Assembly: GCF_016920785.2 (NCBI RefSeq)
Contig: NW_024609944.1
Coordinates: 1,116,001 to 1,180,000, forward strand
DNA from: Ixodes scapularis
Taxonomy: Eukaryota; Arthropoda; Arachnida; Ixodida; Ixodidae
Direction: 5' to 3'
Length of the DNA stretch: 64,000 bases
Shown here: positions 11,372 to 22,604 of the stretch, piece after piece
Position numbering within the stretch: position 1 is the stretch's first letter
Layout: every line of letters begins with the position of its first letter
Made by a program: the position numbers and the translations under genes
Notes under the pieces: model-generated
The model's database searches: none
Told to the model about the DNA's origin: nothing
What the model saw: only the letters and a program-made list of their open reading frames with translations

Positions 11372-12568
11372 GGGCCCGTTTGCTCGAAGCTGGTTAACTA
11401 ACCGCGGTTAACCGCATTTCCCTACGAGGGGGAATTTCGGGTCACGTGACCGGCAGAGTAAGGACGGCGGGGAAACATGGCGGTGCCCCGGTGAGTGAGC
11501 GCCGCTCGCTTTGGAGCTAATACGTCGTAGTAGCTGCAGCAGCGGGCGGGTTAGTCAGCAATGAATGGTGCAGGAGGTTTTCGCGTTGCCTTACCTCACT
11601 TGAAACGCAAAGCATGAGCAATGACCTCGCCGCATTTTTTAGATAGATTTTCGACTCTGGCCATACCTAAGCGTAAATGAACGCGATAATTGTCGGCATG
11701 GCAACGTCTTCGGAAAGTGGATCGCCTTGACTCAATCGGCCGGGTATTGATAGCACGCAGAAGCAGGCAGCGTCCCAAACACCAAGGTGCATGCTACGAG
11801 TGTAGTTACACGTGCTGCACCTGCTGGCGTCTGCAGTAATAACTGTTCTGAAGCGAAAAGCCTCAAACAAATTTTGCCGTGCATGCGCGTTCGTCAAAAA
11901 TTTATTATGATTATTTACTTCGAAGCTTTTAAAAGAGGAAGGCCAGCGCGCGCGGATCGTAGAATTACACTTCCAGCGTTCTTCTCGATGTTCGGGTAAT
12001 TTAGTAATAGGTAAATTTTCACTGGAGCCAAGTTACAGGTTTTTTCAATATATGACGGTGTTATATACAGTTCTTACATGCTGGCCAACCATGCCGCCGG
12101 TGTATCGCCCCGCCTTTCACTGCTCACTTCTTTCTCATCGTTTCTAGGACTGAACTTCGTCGTCCTCTTTCGAACTCGGAAGGAAATTTCAACGAGGCTT
12201 TTCTGAACTTCATACAGCCAAATATTTAGAAAATTTCCAAACAAGGGTTAATTTAGTATTACCTTGCCGATTATTTGTATAACGAGGAATAAAAATTGTT
12301 TCTTAAGCTCAAATGTATGCCGCGCTGCGTCGCGAAAACCAGGCAGTGCGCACTTTTTGGGTCCCCCATTTCCGGAACCTTTCCACGGAAGCCACGTATA
12401 TTCGCTACAGACAGTAGGTCACACCAGCTACCACCCCATAATAAAACACGGAGCTATCGCTCATCCAGCCCTCGTCAAACTTGGCTAGGTGCTTGTAAGT
12501 ACCTAGTAGGGAAGGGTGGTTAACTTTTAACAGCGGTTAAAGTTAACCAGCTTCGAGCAAACGGGCCC
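11372..12568. mobile_element. TIR element (MITE-like), 1.2 kb
   Basis: The left end GGGCCCGTTTGCTCGAAGCT followed by GGTTAACT is repeated exactly, inverted, at the right end (12541-12568). After the perfect 28 bp both ends carry variants of the palindromic word GGTTAACC...AACCGCGGTTAA. Interior frames are short and unrecognised. No target duplication is obvious. Confidence 0.75.
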
Positions 12569-12715
12569 TGTTGACATCTGTCTGAAGTTGGGACATTATA
12601 CGCCCGCTGCGTTGTCAACTTAATGCGTTATGAACTTATGATCCAACCCGTGATGTCCTGAGTCCCCGCAGGAAGCTACGCTTCGTCATTCGGGAGTCCG
12701 CTACTCGCGCGCGTA

Positions 12716-12800
12716 GGGTCGCCTGGGAACTACGTATGCCGGGCTAAGTATAACTCGCCGGCCACGGTCGCCTGCAGACGAAGTATGCTAGCTAAGTATA
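12716..12800. repeat. Two-copy tandem repeat, offset about 49 bp
   Basis: GGTCGCCTGGGAACTACGTA followed by TGCCGGGCTAAGTATA is repeated as GGTCGCCTGCAGACGAAGTA followed by TGCTAGCTAAGTATA. It sits directly outside the element end at 12801. Confidence 0.6.
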
Positions 12801-13046
12801 GGGTGTCTCAAGTCACCACTTTACCGAAAAATCCAGTTTGTACTGGTGTTTTCGGTAGGGCAGGCTCAATCTAAAATGGGCCGTAAAAATCGACGCCTGC
12901 ACGTAGCAATCTAAACTTTTCTTCAAAGGTGCATTTCAAAGTCGGTTTTTTCTTGAAGAATCAGAAAGAGTAGCGTCCTTTCAGTAAAGAAATAGGGCCA
13001 AAAAACTTGCCAGGGTAAACGGCGGGCGGCGACGAAGACGACCAAG

Positions 13047-13620
13047 TCGAGTCCTAGGCAGCACAAAACGTCGTGAAAACGTCGAGAAAAGGTCCTGGAC
13101 GTCCATGACGTCCCGCTTGACTTCGAGCACGTCATTTTGATGTTGAGGTGTCGTCCATATATAACGTTCCATTAGAGTCCAATCATTGACGTCGTGACGA
13201 CGTTGTATTTAAACTTAAACGTCGTCAATGTTCCCACGACGTCGATGCACGACGTTCTGGCAACGTCCAACGCTCACGTTTCTTTGACGCTGAAGGGAAG
13301 TCCATAAATGACGTTCTATTATCGTCCTGTCCATAACGAGCTGGCGACGTCATGTTTCAACTACAACGTCGTCATCGTCGCCACGACGTGAAGACAAGAC
13401 GTTTTAGCAGCGTCGAACACCACGTTTGTTCGACGTTAAAATAAAGACCGTCAGTGACGTTTCAGCGATGTCGCGATCACACATAAACGTCGTAAACGTC
13501 ATACAGGACGTACTGGCAACGTCGACCACTCACGTTTTGTGCGACGTTGAGGCCATAATTAAGTTACGTTCCACTTTTGTCCTGTCATTGACGCCCTGGC
13601 GATGTCATACCACGACCTTT
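13047..13620. repeat. ACGTC-rich degenerate satellite, part 1
   Basis: ACGTC or its complement GACGT occurs every 10-30 bases. Longer units recur: GACGTTCTGGCAACGTC near 13252, GACGTTTTAGCAGCGTC near 13397 and GACGTACTGGCAACGTC near 13507, with spacings of about 147 and 109 bp. The array is a degenerate tandem repeat whose core is palindromic. Confidence 0.75.
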
Positions 13621-14819
13621 GCTTTCTGTTTTTTTTAGCTTTTACAGCTCCATCTCCAGCCGCAGAATTACGTATAATACGCGTTCACTGTTAGAAGCTT
13701 GATCCCATCTGTGGCCAAAGTGACGCTACTCAAGAGTCGCGAGAAAATTATTTTTTAGAGCTGGAGGAGTTTATTTATTTATACAATTATTTATTCATTT
13801 CAAAATACTATTAATTGCACATGGGAATACGCTAGGGAGGGCATATACAAAACCCAATGTACACTGAAAGAAAAAAAAATAATATGAAGGCATGTTGGGA
13901 ATATTATCTCTTTTACGTGTGCTTGTTATTTGTTTGTTTTTTGTTTGCTTAGTTTGTTTTATATATTATATGTTATATGTTTAGTTTGTTTCAAATATTG
14001 CTCCGGCTTTAATTTAAGAAGTGACGCCCATGGCTTGTAGAACGTATTGAATTGCGCCATTCTTGCTTTTTGCACGCGCGTTGTTGTCGTCTTTTATGGG
14101 TCCACCGTCCAGGCACGCGCCTCAGTCGCGCCGATAACCCCCTTCAAAGAGGGTCATCCGTGGCGTCCACCCAAACGTCATTGCTTTTTTTCAGTCCACG
14201 CTCTTTTTTTGTGTAACACAATTATATGTATGCTGCAATTCCGTGTTCTACTCGCTGATCCACAGCCTCCTTCCGAATTTCCTCGATTTTTCGTGCCGAC
14301 TTCCGCCGCTTGGCATCGGGCGCTCGCGCGTGCACAGAACGCTTCTCGGCGAACGTACCATAGACAAGCGTAAATTCCGTGCGTACGGATTTTCTCAGTT
14401 CGTGCCGAAAATATTTCACTTGATTTTTTGTTCTGCGAATTGGCCCAGGGGGAACAACTCTGGGCGTAACCCGGTCCAGCTTTTTCCGGAAGTCAGTGAC
14501 TAGCACCGGCCGTCACGTCTACGGGGTCCATGAGGCGGGCTACTATGTCGCCGTGATTTTTTCGAGTCTGCATCAGTGTAAGTGCTGCGATTCGATTTCT
14601 CTTTAATGCTGTCCAGACTGAGTCGTCCTCTTCTTTTATATCTTTCAGACTGGCACATCCAGGGACGTCCTTGGCGGCGCTTCATATGGCATTTCGTTGT
14701 GTCTGAAAATAGCTAAAATAAACAGTTTGCACCAAATCTGAGTTTTAGTTGCTTCCTTCGTACTTGCATGAGAACATATTGCCATTGCAATAAACGCAAA
14801 AAAAAATACTTTTTTTTCC
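13621..14819. other. Segment interrupting the ACGTC satellite; no recognised gene
   Basis: This 1.2-kb stretch differs from the satellite on both sides. Two adjacent minus-strand frames (14500-14685 and 14222-14506) are rich in Arg, Lys and Ser and lie in different frames; I do not recognise either. T-rich and AT-rich parts surround them. It could be an inserted element or retrocopy, but no ends were found. Confidence 0.4.
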
Positions 14820-15125
14820 CCACGACGCCTAGGGAACGCAATTTGGAATGGTGTCTTGACGTTCTGTGCACGTCGTTGGTAGTCGAAATGTCGTAAACAG
14901 ACGTATCAGAAACGTCGAGGGAAGACGCATGCTCACTGAGACGTGTATGTGACTTATGACATACGTAATTTGGAACATTCTCTCAACCTTCTGTGCACCC
15001 TTTCTCGCGGATATTTAAAGGTTTCATTGACGTGGAAGGAAAATAACGTCCGGACCTTCGACGTTGTACGACGACAGGTTACAGACGTCTTCGACGTTCT
15101 TTCGACGTTTTCTATACGTTGATGT
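14820..15125. repeat. ACGTC-rich degenerate satellite, part 2
   Basis: The ACGTC motif resumes at the same density as in 13047-13620, for example GACGTTCTGTGCACGTCGTT and GACGTCTTCGACGTTCTTTC. It then gives way to the single-copy element end sequence at 15134. Confidence 0.7.
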
Positions 15126-15465
15126 GCTACCTGGGGTTGTGGGGTTTGTTTGGAGCGCGTATTGATAGATGGCGTCGGAAGGAGCGTCCGAACCCGGCCG
15201 AAAGTGTAGCCGACCAACGAAAGAAAGCAGACGACAGGCAGACGAAATTTATTGGTAGAAAAAGCGCCGTAGTTATGCAAACGCGTTTTTTTATGTTTTG
15301 ATTTTTTGGTCCGCATTTATTTTTAAACCAAAGGTACATTACAAAAAGATCATATTCGTTTTAATAAACAACGGTGGTCCCGAGATTCGATTGAAACGTT
15401 TTTTATTAGCAGGAAATGAAATGACCGCCGTGCCGCTTGAACTGTATACATCGGGAACGGTGGCT

Positions 15466-15629
15466 GGGGTATTCACACGAGGGAGAAATGCCGGGGATTT
15501 GTCCCCGGTGCGCGGATCCCGCAAAGAAAGCGTCAGGCTCTGCGACGTGCAAAAGCCACGCGTTTTCGTCCCGTGATGCGCGCGCGCCGTGGAGAAATCC
15601 CTGGGATTTCTCTCTCGTATGAATACCCA
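15466..15629. mobile_element. Small foldback MITE
   Basis: GGGGTATTCACACGAGGGAG at 15466 pairs with the complement of 15610-15629, which reads TGGGTATTCATACGAGAGAG. Both arms continue through AAATGCCGGGGATTT and AAATCCCAGGGATTT. Total length is about 164 bp, with no coding content. It sits at the 3' end of the I-like LINE. Confidence 0.65.
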
Positions 15630-15699
15630 TTTAGGGAGGGAACATAGGACCAAAGAGGACAGAGAGAAAGGTTAATGAACGAAATATAATTATATGTAG

Positions 15700-17745
15700 A
15701 GGGTAAGGTTCGCTTTAAGCACAAAGGCACGCAGCCATTCGAGAATGTGTTTCCGGTGGTCGGGTGGCTTTGTGGAGTGTGGGCATGTCCATTCCGCGTA
15801 ACTTGAGGGGCGATAGCTCGCCGGCATTAAATTGAGGTGTGTAGCCCTGTGCATGGGGTGCTTAGGACAGTCCTATATAATGTGAGGGCACTTCGCCGGC
15901 ACTTTGCACTGGGAGCAGAGTGGGCTAGGGTCAACATTATCCTCGGAAATAGGGCGGTGAAATCTGGCACTACAAACTGGTGTCAATGCCGTTTGTGCAT
16001 GAAGCTTACGGAGGCACATCCTCTCCCATCTAGAGTATCCATACGGAAGGGGACATTCCACTGAGGAAGGAGAGCAGCAAGTCGCGCCCTTCTGGCGAGA
16101 CGAGTGGCCTCCCTGCGCTCCAATGGGTCCATGGGAGCCTGGGCTGGATTGGGATGGGAGGGGCGGACAAAACTTTGTCAGGGTTCAAAGGTAAGTAATA
16201 AAACCCTCCCGGCTGTGCTCGCCTTCTCGTTACCCGGAATGTCGGCGTGGCCGGGTATCCACGTTACTATTACTTGGCCCCCATTAGAGCGGAATAATTT
16301 ACATATGGATCGGAGCTTCCAAATGGTTTCATTGCGGCTGGTCAGGCGGGTGCACTCTCGCACTCCCTCCTGTGACTCTGTGAATACGTGCATACGCCTA
16401 CCGTGGTGATGTGAGTGTGACTGAATGGCGCACAGAATTGCTTGGAGCTCTGCAGTTTTTTGGTACTTGGGGTGTACGGTGCAACTTTGCTGCATTTTTG
16501 CCGGGTGGTCTGTGAGCAATAGGCAACAGTGGTTTCTCCGTCATCCGCCCGGGCAGCATCAGTGTGAATTAGTAAATTTTGTTTGTCCGCTTCCAGTATG
16601 GTAATGGCTTTGACGTGCCGAGTTGCAGCCGCCCGCTTGCGACTGACAGGACGCGGGCCGTGTGACTGTGGGAGTGCTTTTAGGTTTACAAGTAGCGTGT
16701 CCTTCCACGGAGGGTTAAGAGGGGCGTTGCTGGGGACCTGAAATACGGTATCTCCCAGGTGACTCAGTATAAGCCAGCCGGCCTGGGTTCCCTGAAGACG
16801 GAGTTTCTGACCAATGAGCATTTTTGCGGCAATCTCTCGAATGGAGTTCAGCTGTGCTGCCGAGTGAAGTAGGGCCACGGGGGTGATTTTGGGCAAGTCA
16901 GTGATGACCCGCATGGATGCGCGATTACGATTTTCAAGCGTACCCCCCTGCGTACGAGTCAATTGGATATAGTTGTACCCGTACACAGCCTTAGAAATAA
17001 GGAATGAACGGATCAACTGACGCAGGAGCTTTTCCTGAGCACCCCAGGTTTTGTCTGTGCTACGACGGATAATGTATAGGCCGTGCTTCCAATGGGCTGT
17101 AATGGAGCGCACCAAGCTCTTGGCCCCTCCATTTTGATCAATAGTGAGAGGCCCAGGATGGTGAGGCTGGGCTGCTGTTCGAGTGTAATTCCGTAAAGAT
17201 ACAGCTTGAATAGGTTGCTGTAGCTTTTACTTCGCCCTTGGCGGCGGGCTACGATGATGTAATTAGTTTTAGTGGGGGACAGGGCCATGCCGCTGCCCTC
17301 GAGGAACTGTGAGCTCACGTCCAGGGCATGCTGAAGTGTATTCTGTTGTGCAGCTAGTGTGGCGCCGGCCGTCCAGAAAGTGATATCGTCAGCGTATATT
17401 TTAAAACCGAGGCCTTCTACTTCGCCAAGTCGGAAGGCAAGCTCGGCCATAGAAATATTAGAGGGTGGGCGAAAGAACTGCCCTTTGAGGCACTCCCGTT
17501 GCATTGTGTGTGATGAGCCCTGAGGTGGCGCCTACCATGACTTGAAATTGGCGGTGTTTTGAGAATGATTTCACGAAATTTAGAATGCGACCGGTAAAGC
17601 CGAGGCGTTTAGCGGCGCGGATTACGGTGTGATGTGGAATTGTGTCGAATATTTTCTGCACGTCGGCCGCAACGATCGTGCGGGGACCGGAAGTAAGGGG
17701 TGCGATAATGTCGTGATGTTCGAGCGCGCGACTATACACCTTTCC
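15700..17745 (-). pseudogene. LINE ORF2, 3' half: RT palm, RNase H and C-terminal Cys/His segment
   Basis: On the minus strand the RT palm shows IVAADVQKIFDTIPH (motif A), TGVPQRAVLSPTL (motif B) and the catalytic box FKIYADDITFW (motif C). A thumb and connection region follows. RNase H is recognisable from LLIHTDAARADDGETTVAYC and, near 16240, VTWIPGHADIPGNEKA, holding the acidic and His/Asn positions of the fold. The end has a Cys/His stretch typical of I-group elements (PLCSQCKVPAKCPH near 15890) and stops near 15700. At least four frame changes occur (near 17480, 17060, 16400 and 16100), so no active enzyme can be made. Confidence 0.85.
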
Positions 17746-18934
17746 AAAAAAACGCTCTTAGGCCGCCGCCATGTTGCTGATGCTGATGCGGCTGGTGCGA
17801 CTCTCGCGCCCTCTATCAGCTAGAAATTTTCTGCCACTCTCTGGGACTGTGAAAACCCGCTCCAGCACGGTTCTCTACCTACGTTTTTGCGGCTTTGCAT
17901 TCGACGTTTTCTCGCCCCTCTTGAAAGTTTCCACTTAATTTTTTTTATGCGTGCTGCGTACCCTTTCTGTCTTATCTTCCAATGTGAGAAATAAGGGCGG
18001 TAAGTGCCTGCTATTCAAGCTTTTCTGCTCGACATTCACGGGAAACGAAGGAGGTGAAGGACGTCGAACGACCTTCGACGCGATTTTGCGAACATTGTTC
18101 TCCCCCCTCCCAGAGATAATCTGCGTAGAATCCTCAGTCATCTCCAAAAATAGTTGTCCGGGTTGCGGTGAGCAACGGGTCAGTCGCGTTTGTTTCTTTG
18201 CCTTGGTGCGGTTGTGGAAAAAGGAAGCTCTCCCCAAAACGTTCCCCAAAACGAAGTCATCTCGGATTCCGTCCGATCGTCAAGATGTGACTGTCCGCGA
18301 CTGTGACTGTGTTATTTGAGATCTTTTTCAAATAAATTCTTTTCGGATAACGTTGCATCGTGCGATATATTTTTCGAATGTTAACACTTCCTCAATTGTA
18401 TGTCTGTGTCCAGTTCATTGGTAAGCACGTTATTCGTGAGCGTGAAAAATGCATGACTTTCGGCCCTCTTCTGTTGCAATTTATTTTTGACAGCAAAGCG
18501 CTTTGTCGCTTCACTTGCGGCGAATCCCGCGGCGCCGTCAAAACTTATCGGAAGAAAAAAACAAAAAAACTAGAACTACCCATTTCAGTCGCATTCGTTC
18601 TGTCGCGTGCGTACACAACGAAAATAGATTACAGCTTTTTTTTTTTTTTTTGCTTTTTTTTGTTCTTTTTTTTTCAAATGTGGCACAATGCTTTCTCAAT
18701 GTCCTCGGTAACATACATGCACCATGAAACACAAAATATATCGGGAAAATACGATAATTTAGCCGCCAGCAGCGTTTGAAACTGCGCCTACGCAGGCTGC
18801 GCCTATTGAAATCACAGTCCACTCGGTTAGGGTTAGGAGGGACGCCGGTGAGAGTCTAGCCTCAAACTCAGTGACTGGGCTCGAAAACGGTTTGTTGCCC
18901 CTGGGTTCGAGTGTTTTTTTTGTTTTTTTTTTTT
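17746..18934. mobile_element. 1.2-kb insertion inside the LINE reverse transcriptase
   Basis: RT coding stops on both sides of this segment: 18935 upwards ends just after GFRPNLSTQ and 17745 downwards resumes just before motif A, in the same frame. The flanks are inverted copies of each other, TATACACCTTTC at 17733-17744 and GAAAGGTGTATA from 18935. The insert begins with seven A and ends with a long T-rich run. Its last 90 bases include a Pol III B-box-like GGGTTCGAG before the T run. Interior frames are unrecognised. Element type is not assigned. Confidence 0.65.
18641..18680. repeat. T-rich tract inside the insertion
   Basis: Two runs of 16 and 8-9 T are separated by GC and GTTC. The tract may be a remnant poly(A) tail of a minus-strand retroposon inside the 17746-18934 insertion. 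Confidence 0.6.
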
Positions 18935-20600
18935 GAAAGGTGTATATTGCGTGGAAAGGTTAGGGCGGAATCCGGTTTGCATAGTAAGCAATTTGTTGTG
19001 AGTCTCTAAAATCCACGTGATTCGAGTGAGGACCATGATTTCCATCACCTCACAAAAGTTATATGTTAAGGAGATGGGACGCAGGTTGTTTATGCTAGTA
19101 AGCGACTTGCCCGGTTCGGGGATGGGTATGACGGTCGAGAGCTTCCAATCGTTGGGGAGCAGCCCTGTTTGCCACACGTCAATAAACCAGTTCAGCAGAT
19201 CCTGCATGTCGACCTCCGGGAGATTCCGTAAAGCATTAATGGTTATGCGGTCTGGGCCAGGGGCGGTATTGCACTTGGCCGTGTTCAGTGCAAACACCAG
19301 TTCCCCCATAGTGAAGAGGGAATCTTCGGGAAGATGCACATTTTCTGTTTGGATCTGGTAGCAGTCAGAAGGCGATGAGGTAGAAGGTTGAGGGAAGAAT
19401 GTTTCTGCTGCCAGTGTTGCCAACTCGTCCTCGGAAATGTGCAGATGCAGGGCCAAGTTGCTGCCCGTGTTCTTGTTCTTTGTTTTCCCGGCCATGCCCT
19501 TGTAGGTTCGCCATACCTTCTTCAGCCCTGTCCTTTCGTTGCATGAATTGCAGTGTATCTGCAACGTGGGTCTGTCGAGCTCCAGGGTATATCGTTTGGC
19601 TTTGGCGGCAGCGAGGTAGAGTTTAATTTTTAGGCGTTGGCTTCACTTGTTCTTACGGCATTGTTAGAGTGCCTGGAGTCGGGCGAGGTTTAAGAGATGA
19701 AGGTCCAGATATGGGGAGTCGTCCTTGACCTGATATGTAGATTGAGCCTTGCGCATGGCTTCTTGGATGCGGAGGGTAAGGTCAGTGTTCTTAAGAGTAG
19801 AGAGTGCTTCACGGAAAGTGCCCCATTTAATGAAACGTATATCATTGCGTGGGCTGCAGCCAATGTAGAGTGTTGTGCAGAGAGGGACGTGATCACTTCC
19901 CATAGTGTCCGTATAGACACTCCACCTGGTCCTGAGGCCCGAGGATGCCCATGTCAGATCCTGGGACGTGTCATCCTGTTGTTCTGAAGCTCCAAAGGGA
20001 GTTGGGGTGTTGGCGGCATTGAGAAGTTCGACATTGTGCTTCTTGCAGAGTGATGCTATGAGGCGCCCCCTACGAAGGGTTTTCTTGTAGCCCCATTGGT
20101 TATGGGGTGCGTTGAAGTCACCCGCGAGGATGACCGATTTTTTTGTGTTATTCAATATTTCATTAATCCACGCACAGCGACCGGTCTCTGATTGATTAGG
20201 ACGGAGATACATATTGTAGATGCGGAGAGTCTTATTTCCTAGCCGGATTCTGACACCAACACTTTCTCTTTCCTCAATGTTGAGAGAGGAATTGTGTATT
20301 TGGGACTGGGGAATGTGTTTTGTTACCAGGGTGAGGACCGTGTCAGGAACGTCCAGAGAGCCACCGCGTTCATTGCTGGATCGTGGAATGAAGGGAGCGG
20401 TGAGGGTAAAATATTCAGGAATCGTGGGCGTTGTCTCTACTGTCTCTTGCAGAAGTATAACAACGGGCGCGTCGTCTTTCATACGCTGCATGTATATCCA
20501 GTTTTAATTCGGCTGCCTTGGTGCAGGAATCTCGGCAGTTCCACTGAAAGATCCAGTGAGGGCGTTGTTTCTCTTTCTTTGGGGAACTTGCACTGGATAG
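18935..20600 (-). pseudogene. LINE ORF2, 5' half: endonuclease and RT fingers
   Basis: The endonuclease starts near 20560 with IFQWNCRDSCTKAAELKL, shifts frame near 20490, then continues with VVILLQETVE, LRIYNMYLRP, ILAGDFNAPHNQWGY, and GSDHVPL near 19900. These supply the conserved Glu, Asp-Asn and Asp-His residues of the exonuclease-endonuclease-phosphatase fold. After another shift near 19600 the RT N-terminal part follows: CNTAPGPDRITINALRN, PNDWKLSTVIPIPEPGK, NNLRPISL and QTGFRPNLSTQ, ending at the 17746-18934 insertion. Stops and shifts make it non-functional. Confidence 0.82.
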
Positions 20601-22303
20601 AGGAAGAGTTATATCTATTAAATCGGTTGATGATGTTAGCCAACATACTCTTAATCTCGTGACTGACACTCTTCATGGCATCGTGCTTCGCCTTTAGGCG
20701 TGTCATTCGGGCTTCGTTAAACTTCATCCAATCGATGTCTGCAGGGAAGTTCCCGGGGGAAACCGTCGTATGCTTCATGGATGATGGAGTCTCCTCTTGG
20801 ATGCGTCCAAAGACCATCGGTGGTGTAGCTGTGGCAAACCTGAAAGGTGTACTCCTTGCGTTTTCTGGGAGGGGAGGCCATGATTTCTCCGTTTTGGTTG
20901 CATTCCCTGGGGAGCGTCGGTTCGGAGGAAGCCTCCTGGTCGATTTCCTTCTAGGCAGAATCTGTCGCTTTGGGCAATCATTACTTGCAGCGATGTGTGG
21001 GCCACTGCAGTTGTTACACTTAGGGTAGAGTTCACAGTCATCGATGTCCTCATGTGTGTGTCCACATTTGTCGCACTTCTTGGTGGTGCTGGGGCACATG
21101 TCCGACTTATGCCCGAGCTTGTGGCATGTAAAACATACCAGAGGCCGGGGCCTGTACTCTGCCACACTGAGCACTTCGCAAAGAAAGCAGACTTTCTTCG
21201 GAATAACTTTTCCTTCAAAGGTGACGAGAATTGTCTTTCCGGTTTTACCAATGGGTCTGGCTGCGATTATATTGTAAGTGAGCTAGTCTAGCCCCTCCAC
21301 GAGCGACTCCGGTGTCTCGGTCATATCTTTTCCATGGAGATATATCAACCCTCGTACCTCATTGCTTGATGTTGCCATATAGGGTGTGACCTCAGAGCTT
21401 TTTTGGCCCTTTTCGATTTGGCCAATGCTCAATAGTTTGCTCGTGATTAGCGGGTTTTTGGTTGTCATGGCTATTGTGTCAGACTTTTCGTTCATGTGAA
21501 CCGAGTAGGCATCTTTGTTTCGAATTCCTGTTTTATCTATCGCGGAATATATGTCTCTTCCTGTGAAAGTGTGTACGCTCTGCTTGCATGTTGGTTTGAG
21601 CACAATGGTTTGAGTTGGGGGTTTCCCTTTGGCTGGCTTACTTGGTTGAGATTGGTCTATCTTGGATATTGTGACCTTTGTTCGGATATTTCACTCCTTG
21701 CCATGCTTCTTCATTACTCTCGGAGGTTGGTGGTGTCGTATGCACTGGCCTAACCGGAGTTGTGCCGCTCTGTGTCAGCATCTCATCTCCCGGTAGGTCA
21801 TCTTGGGAACGTTGCAATGTTTGCGTCAGTATGTCGTTTTCTTCTTTCTTTTCCATCTACGCTTCGAAAGCGCTCTTGTTTTTGAGGAAGGCCTCGATCT
21901 TTTTTTTGTTTGTGAGGTATTCCTCTATCCCTTGCCGGTTGTTCTTGAATGCCAGGTATAGGTGGGCTTCATGCTGTGGATCTATCGTGAAGGTGGTAGT
22001 TGCCTGTCCCGCTATTATTAGGTGGGTGGGGTTTCCCGGACCGCTGCTTCTGGTCGCGTAAGGGCTCGTTGTTGTCATGGCGCGGTTCTTCGATTCAACT
22101 CGGAGAGTGCCTGCTGGGGTCTTCAGAACTGTCCCCGAAAAAGCTTGGGGATCCCTATCTGGGCCGGCTTGGTGACCGGGTGTTCTATTTTCCGCCGCCT
22201 CCAGGCTGCTGAGGTTCGGGGCGAACACCGCTGACGCGGGCAATGGTCTTTCGCTTGGACTTGTTAGGCCTAAAGAACCGAGGCGAGGACAACACGTCTG
22301 CAC
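20600..22303 (-). pseudogene. LINE ORF1 (gag-like) with three CCHC zinc knuckles, frameshifted
   Basis: The product would be the nucleic-acid-binding ORF1 protein of the I-like LINE. Three knuckles lie in tandem near 21000-21135 on the minus strand: CFTCHKLGHKSDMC, CDKCGHTHEDIDDC and CNNCSGPHIAASNDC. Upstream sequence is Pro/Thr/Ser rich and split over at least four frames (22303-21857, 21856-21638, 21603-21283, 21251 downwards). The segment with VHMNEKSDTIAMTTKNP at about 21490 is the probable RRM-like part. The reading frame overlaps the start of the endonuclease near 20480-20560. Confidence 0.8.
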
Positions 22304-22354
22304 CCATCAAAGGCAGAAGAGGACGTCCGTGGTCGCGACCAGTCTCGATAAAAA

Positions 22355-22604
22355 GTTAGCGCCATCTATCAATACGATCGCCAAATACACCCCGCAACTT
22401 GACTTGGTCGTCCGCGTCGCCGCCCGCCGTTGACCCTGGCAAGTTTCTTGGCCCTATTTTTTACAAAGAAAGAGCTACGCTTTCTAATTTTACAAGAGAA
22501 AACCGACTTGCGGAATACATCTTTGACGAAACGTTCAGACTGCTACGTGCCGGCGTCAATTTTTACGGTCCATTTTGAATCGAACCTGGTTGCTTGGGAC
22601 GCCC
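22355..22604 (-). mobile_element. Right (inverted) end of the element that starts at 12801
   Basis: Read on the minus strand this begins ATAGGGCGTCCCAAG and matches 12850-13045, then passes directly to CGTATTGATAGATGGCG, the segment that on the left lies at 15158-15174. So the 2.1-kb satellite of the left copy is absent here. The two ends face each other and could be the TIRs of one 9.8-kb element hosting the LINE, or two separate solo copies. Confidence 0.65.

Larger units (their letters stand above)
12801..15174 (+). mobile_element. Left end of a TIR element with long ACGTC-rich satellite insert
   Basis: The terminus reads ATAGGGTGTCTCAAG. From about 12850 to 13045 the sequence matches, inverted, 22386-22604: GGCCGTAAAAATCGACGCC, AAGTCGGTTTTTTCTTG, ATAGGGCCAAAAAACTTGCC and GGCGGGCGGCGACG. 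After about 2.1 kb of satellite and other insert, the match resumes at 15134-15174 (GGGGTTTGTTTGG, CGTATTGATAGATGGCG). The partner end at 22.4 kb lacks the 2.1-kb interior. The left copy also has an extra hairpin at 12815-12860 around TTTGTACTGG. Confidence 0.65.
15640..22345 (-). mobile_element. I-like LINE with RNase H and zinc-knuckle ORF1, decayed and interrupted
   Basis: This minus-strand non-LTR retrotransposon occupies about 6.7 kb. Going 5' to 3' it holds an ORF1 with three CCHC knuckles, an endonuclease, an RT, an RNase H and a Cys/His C-terminal segment. RNase H plus CCHC knuckles fits the I group rather than CR1. Many frameshifts mark it as old. A 1.2-kb insertion (17746-18934) divides the RT. 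It lies between the two inverted element ends at 12801-15174 and 22355-22604. Confidence 0.85.
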
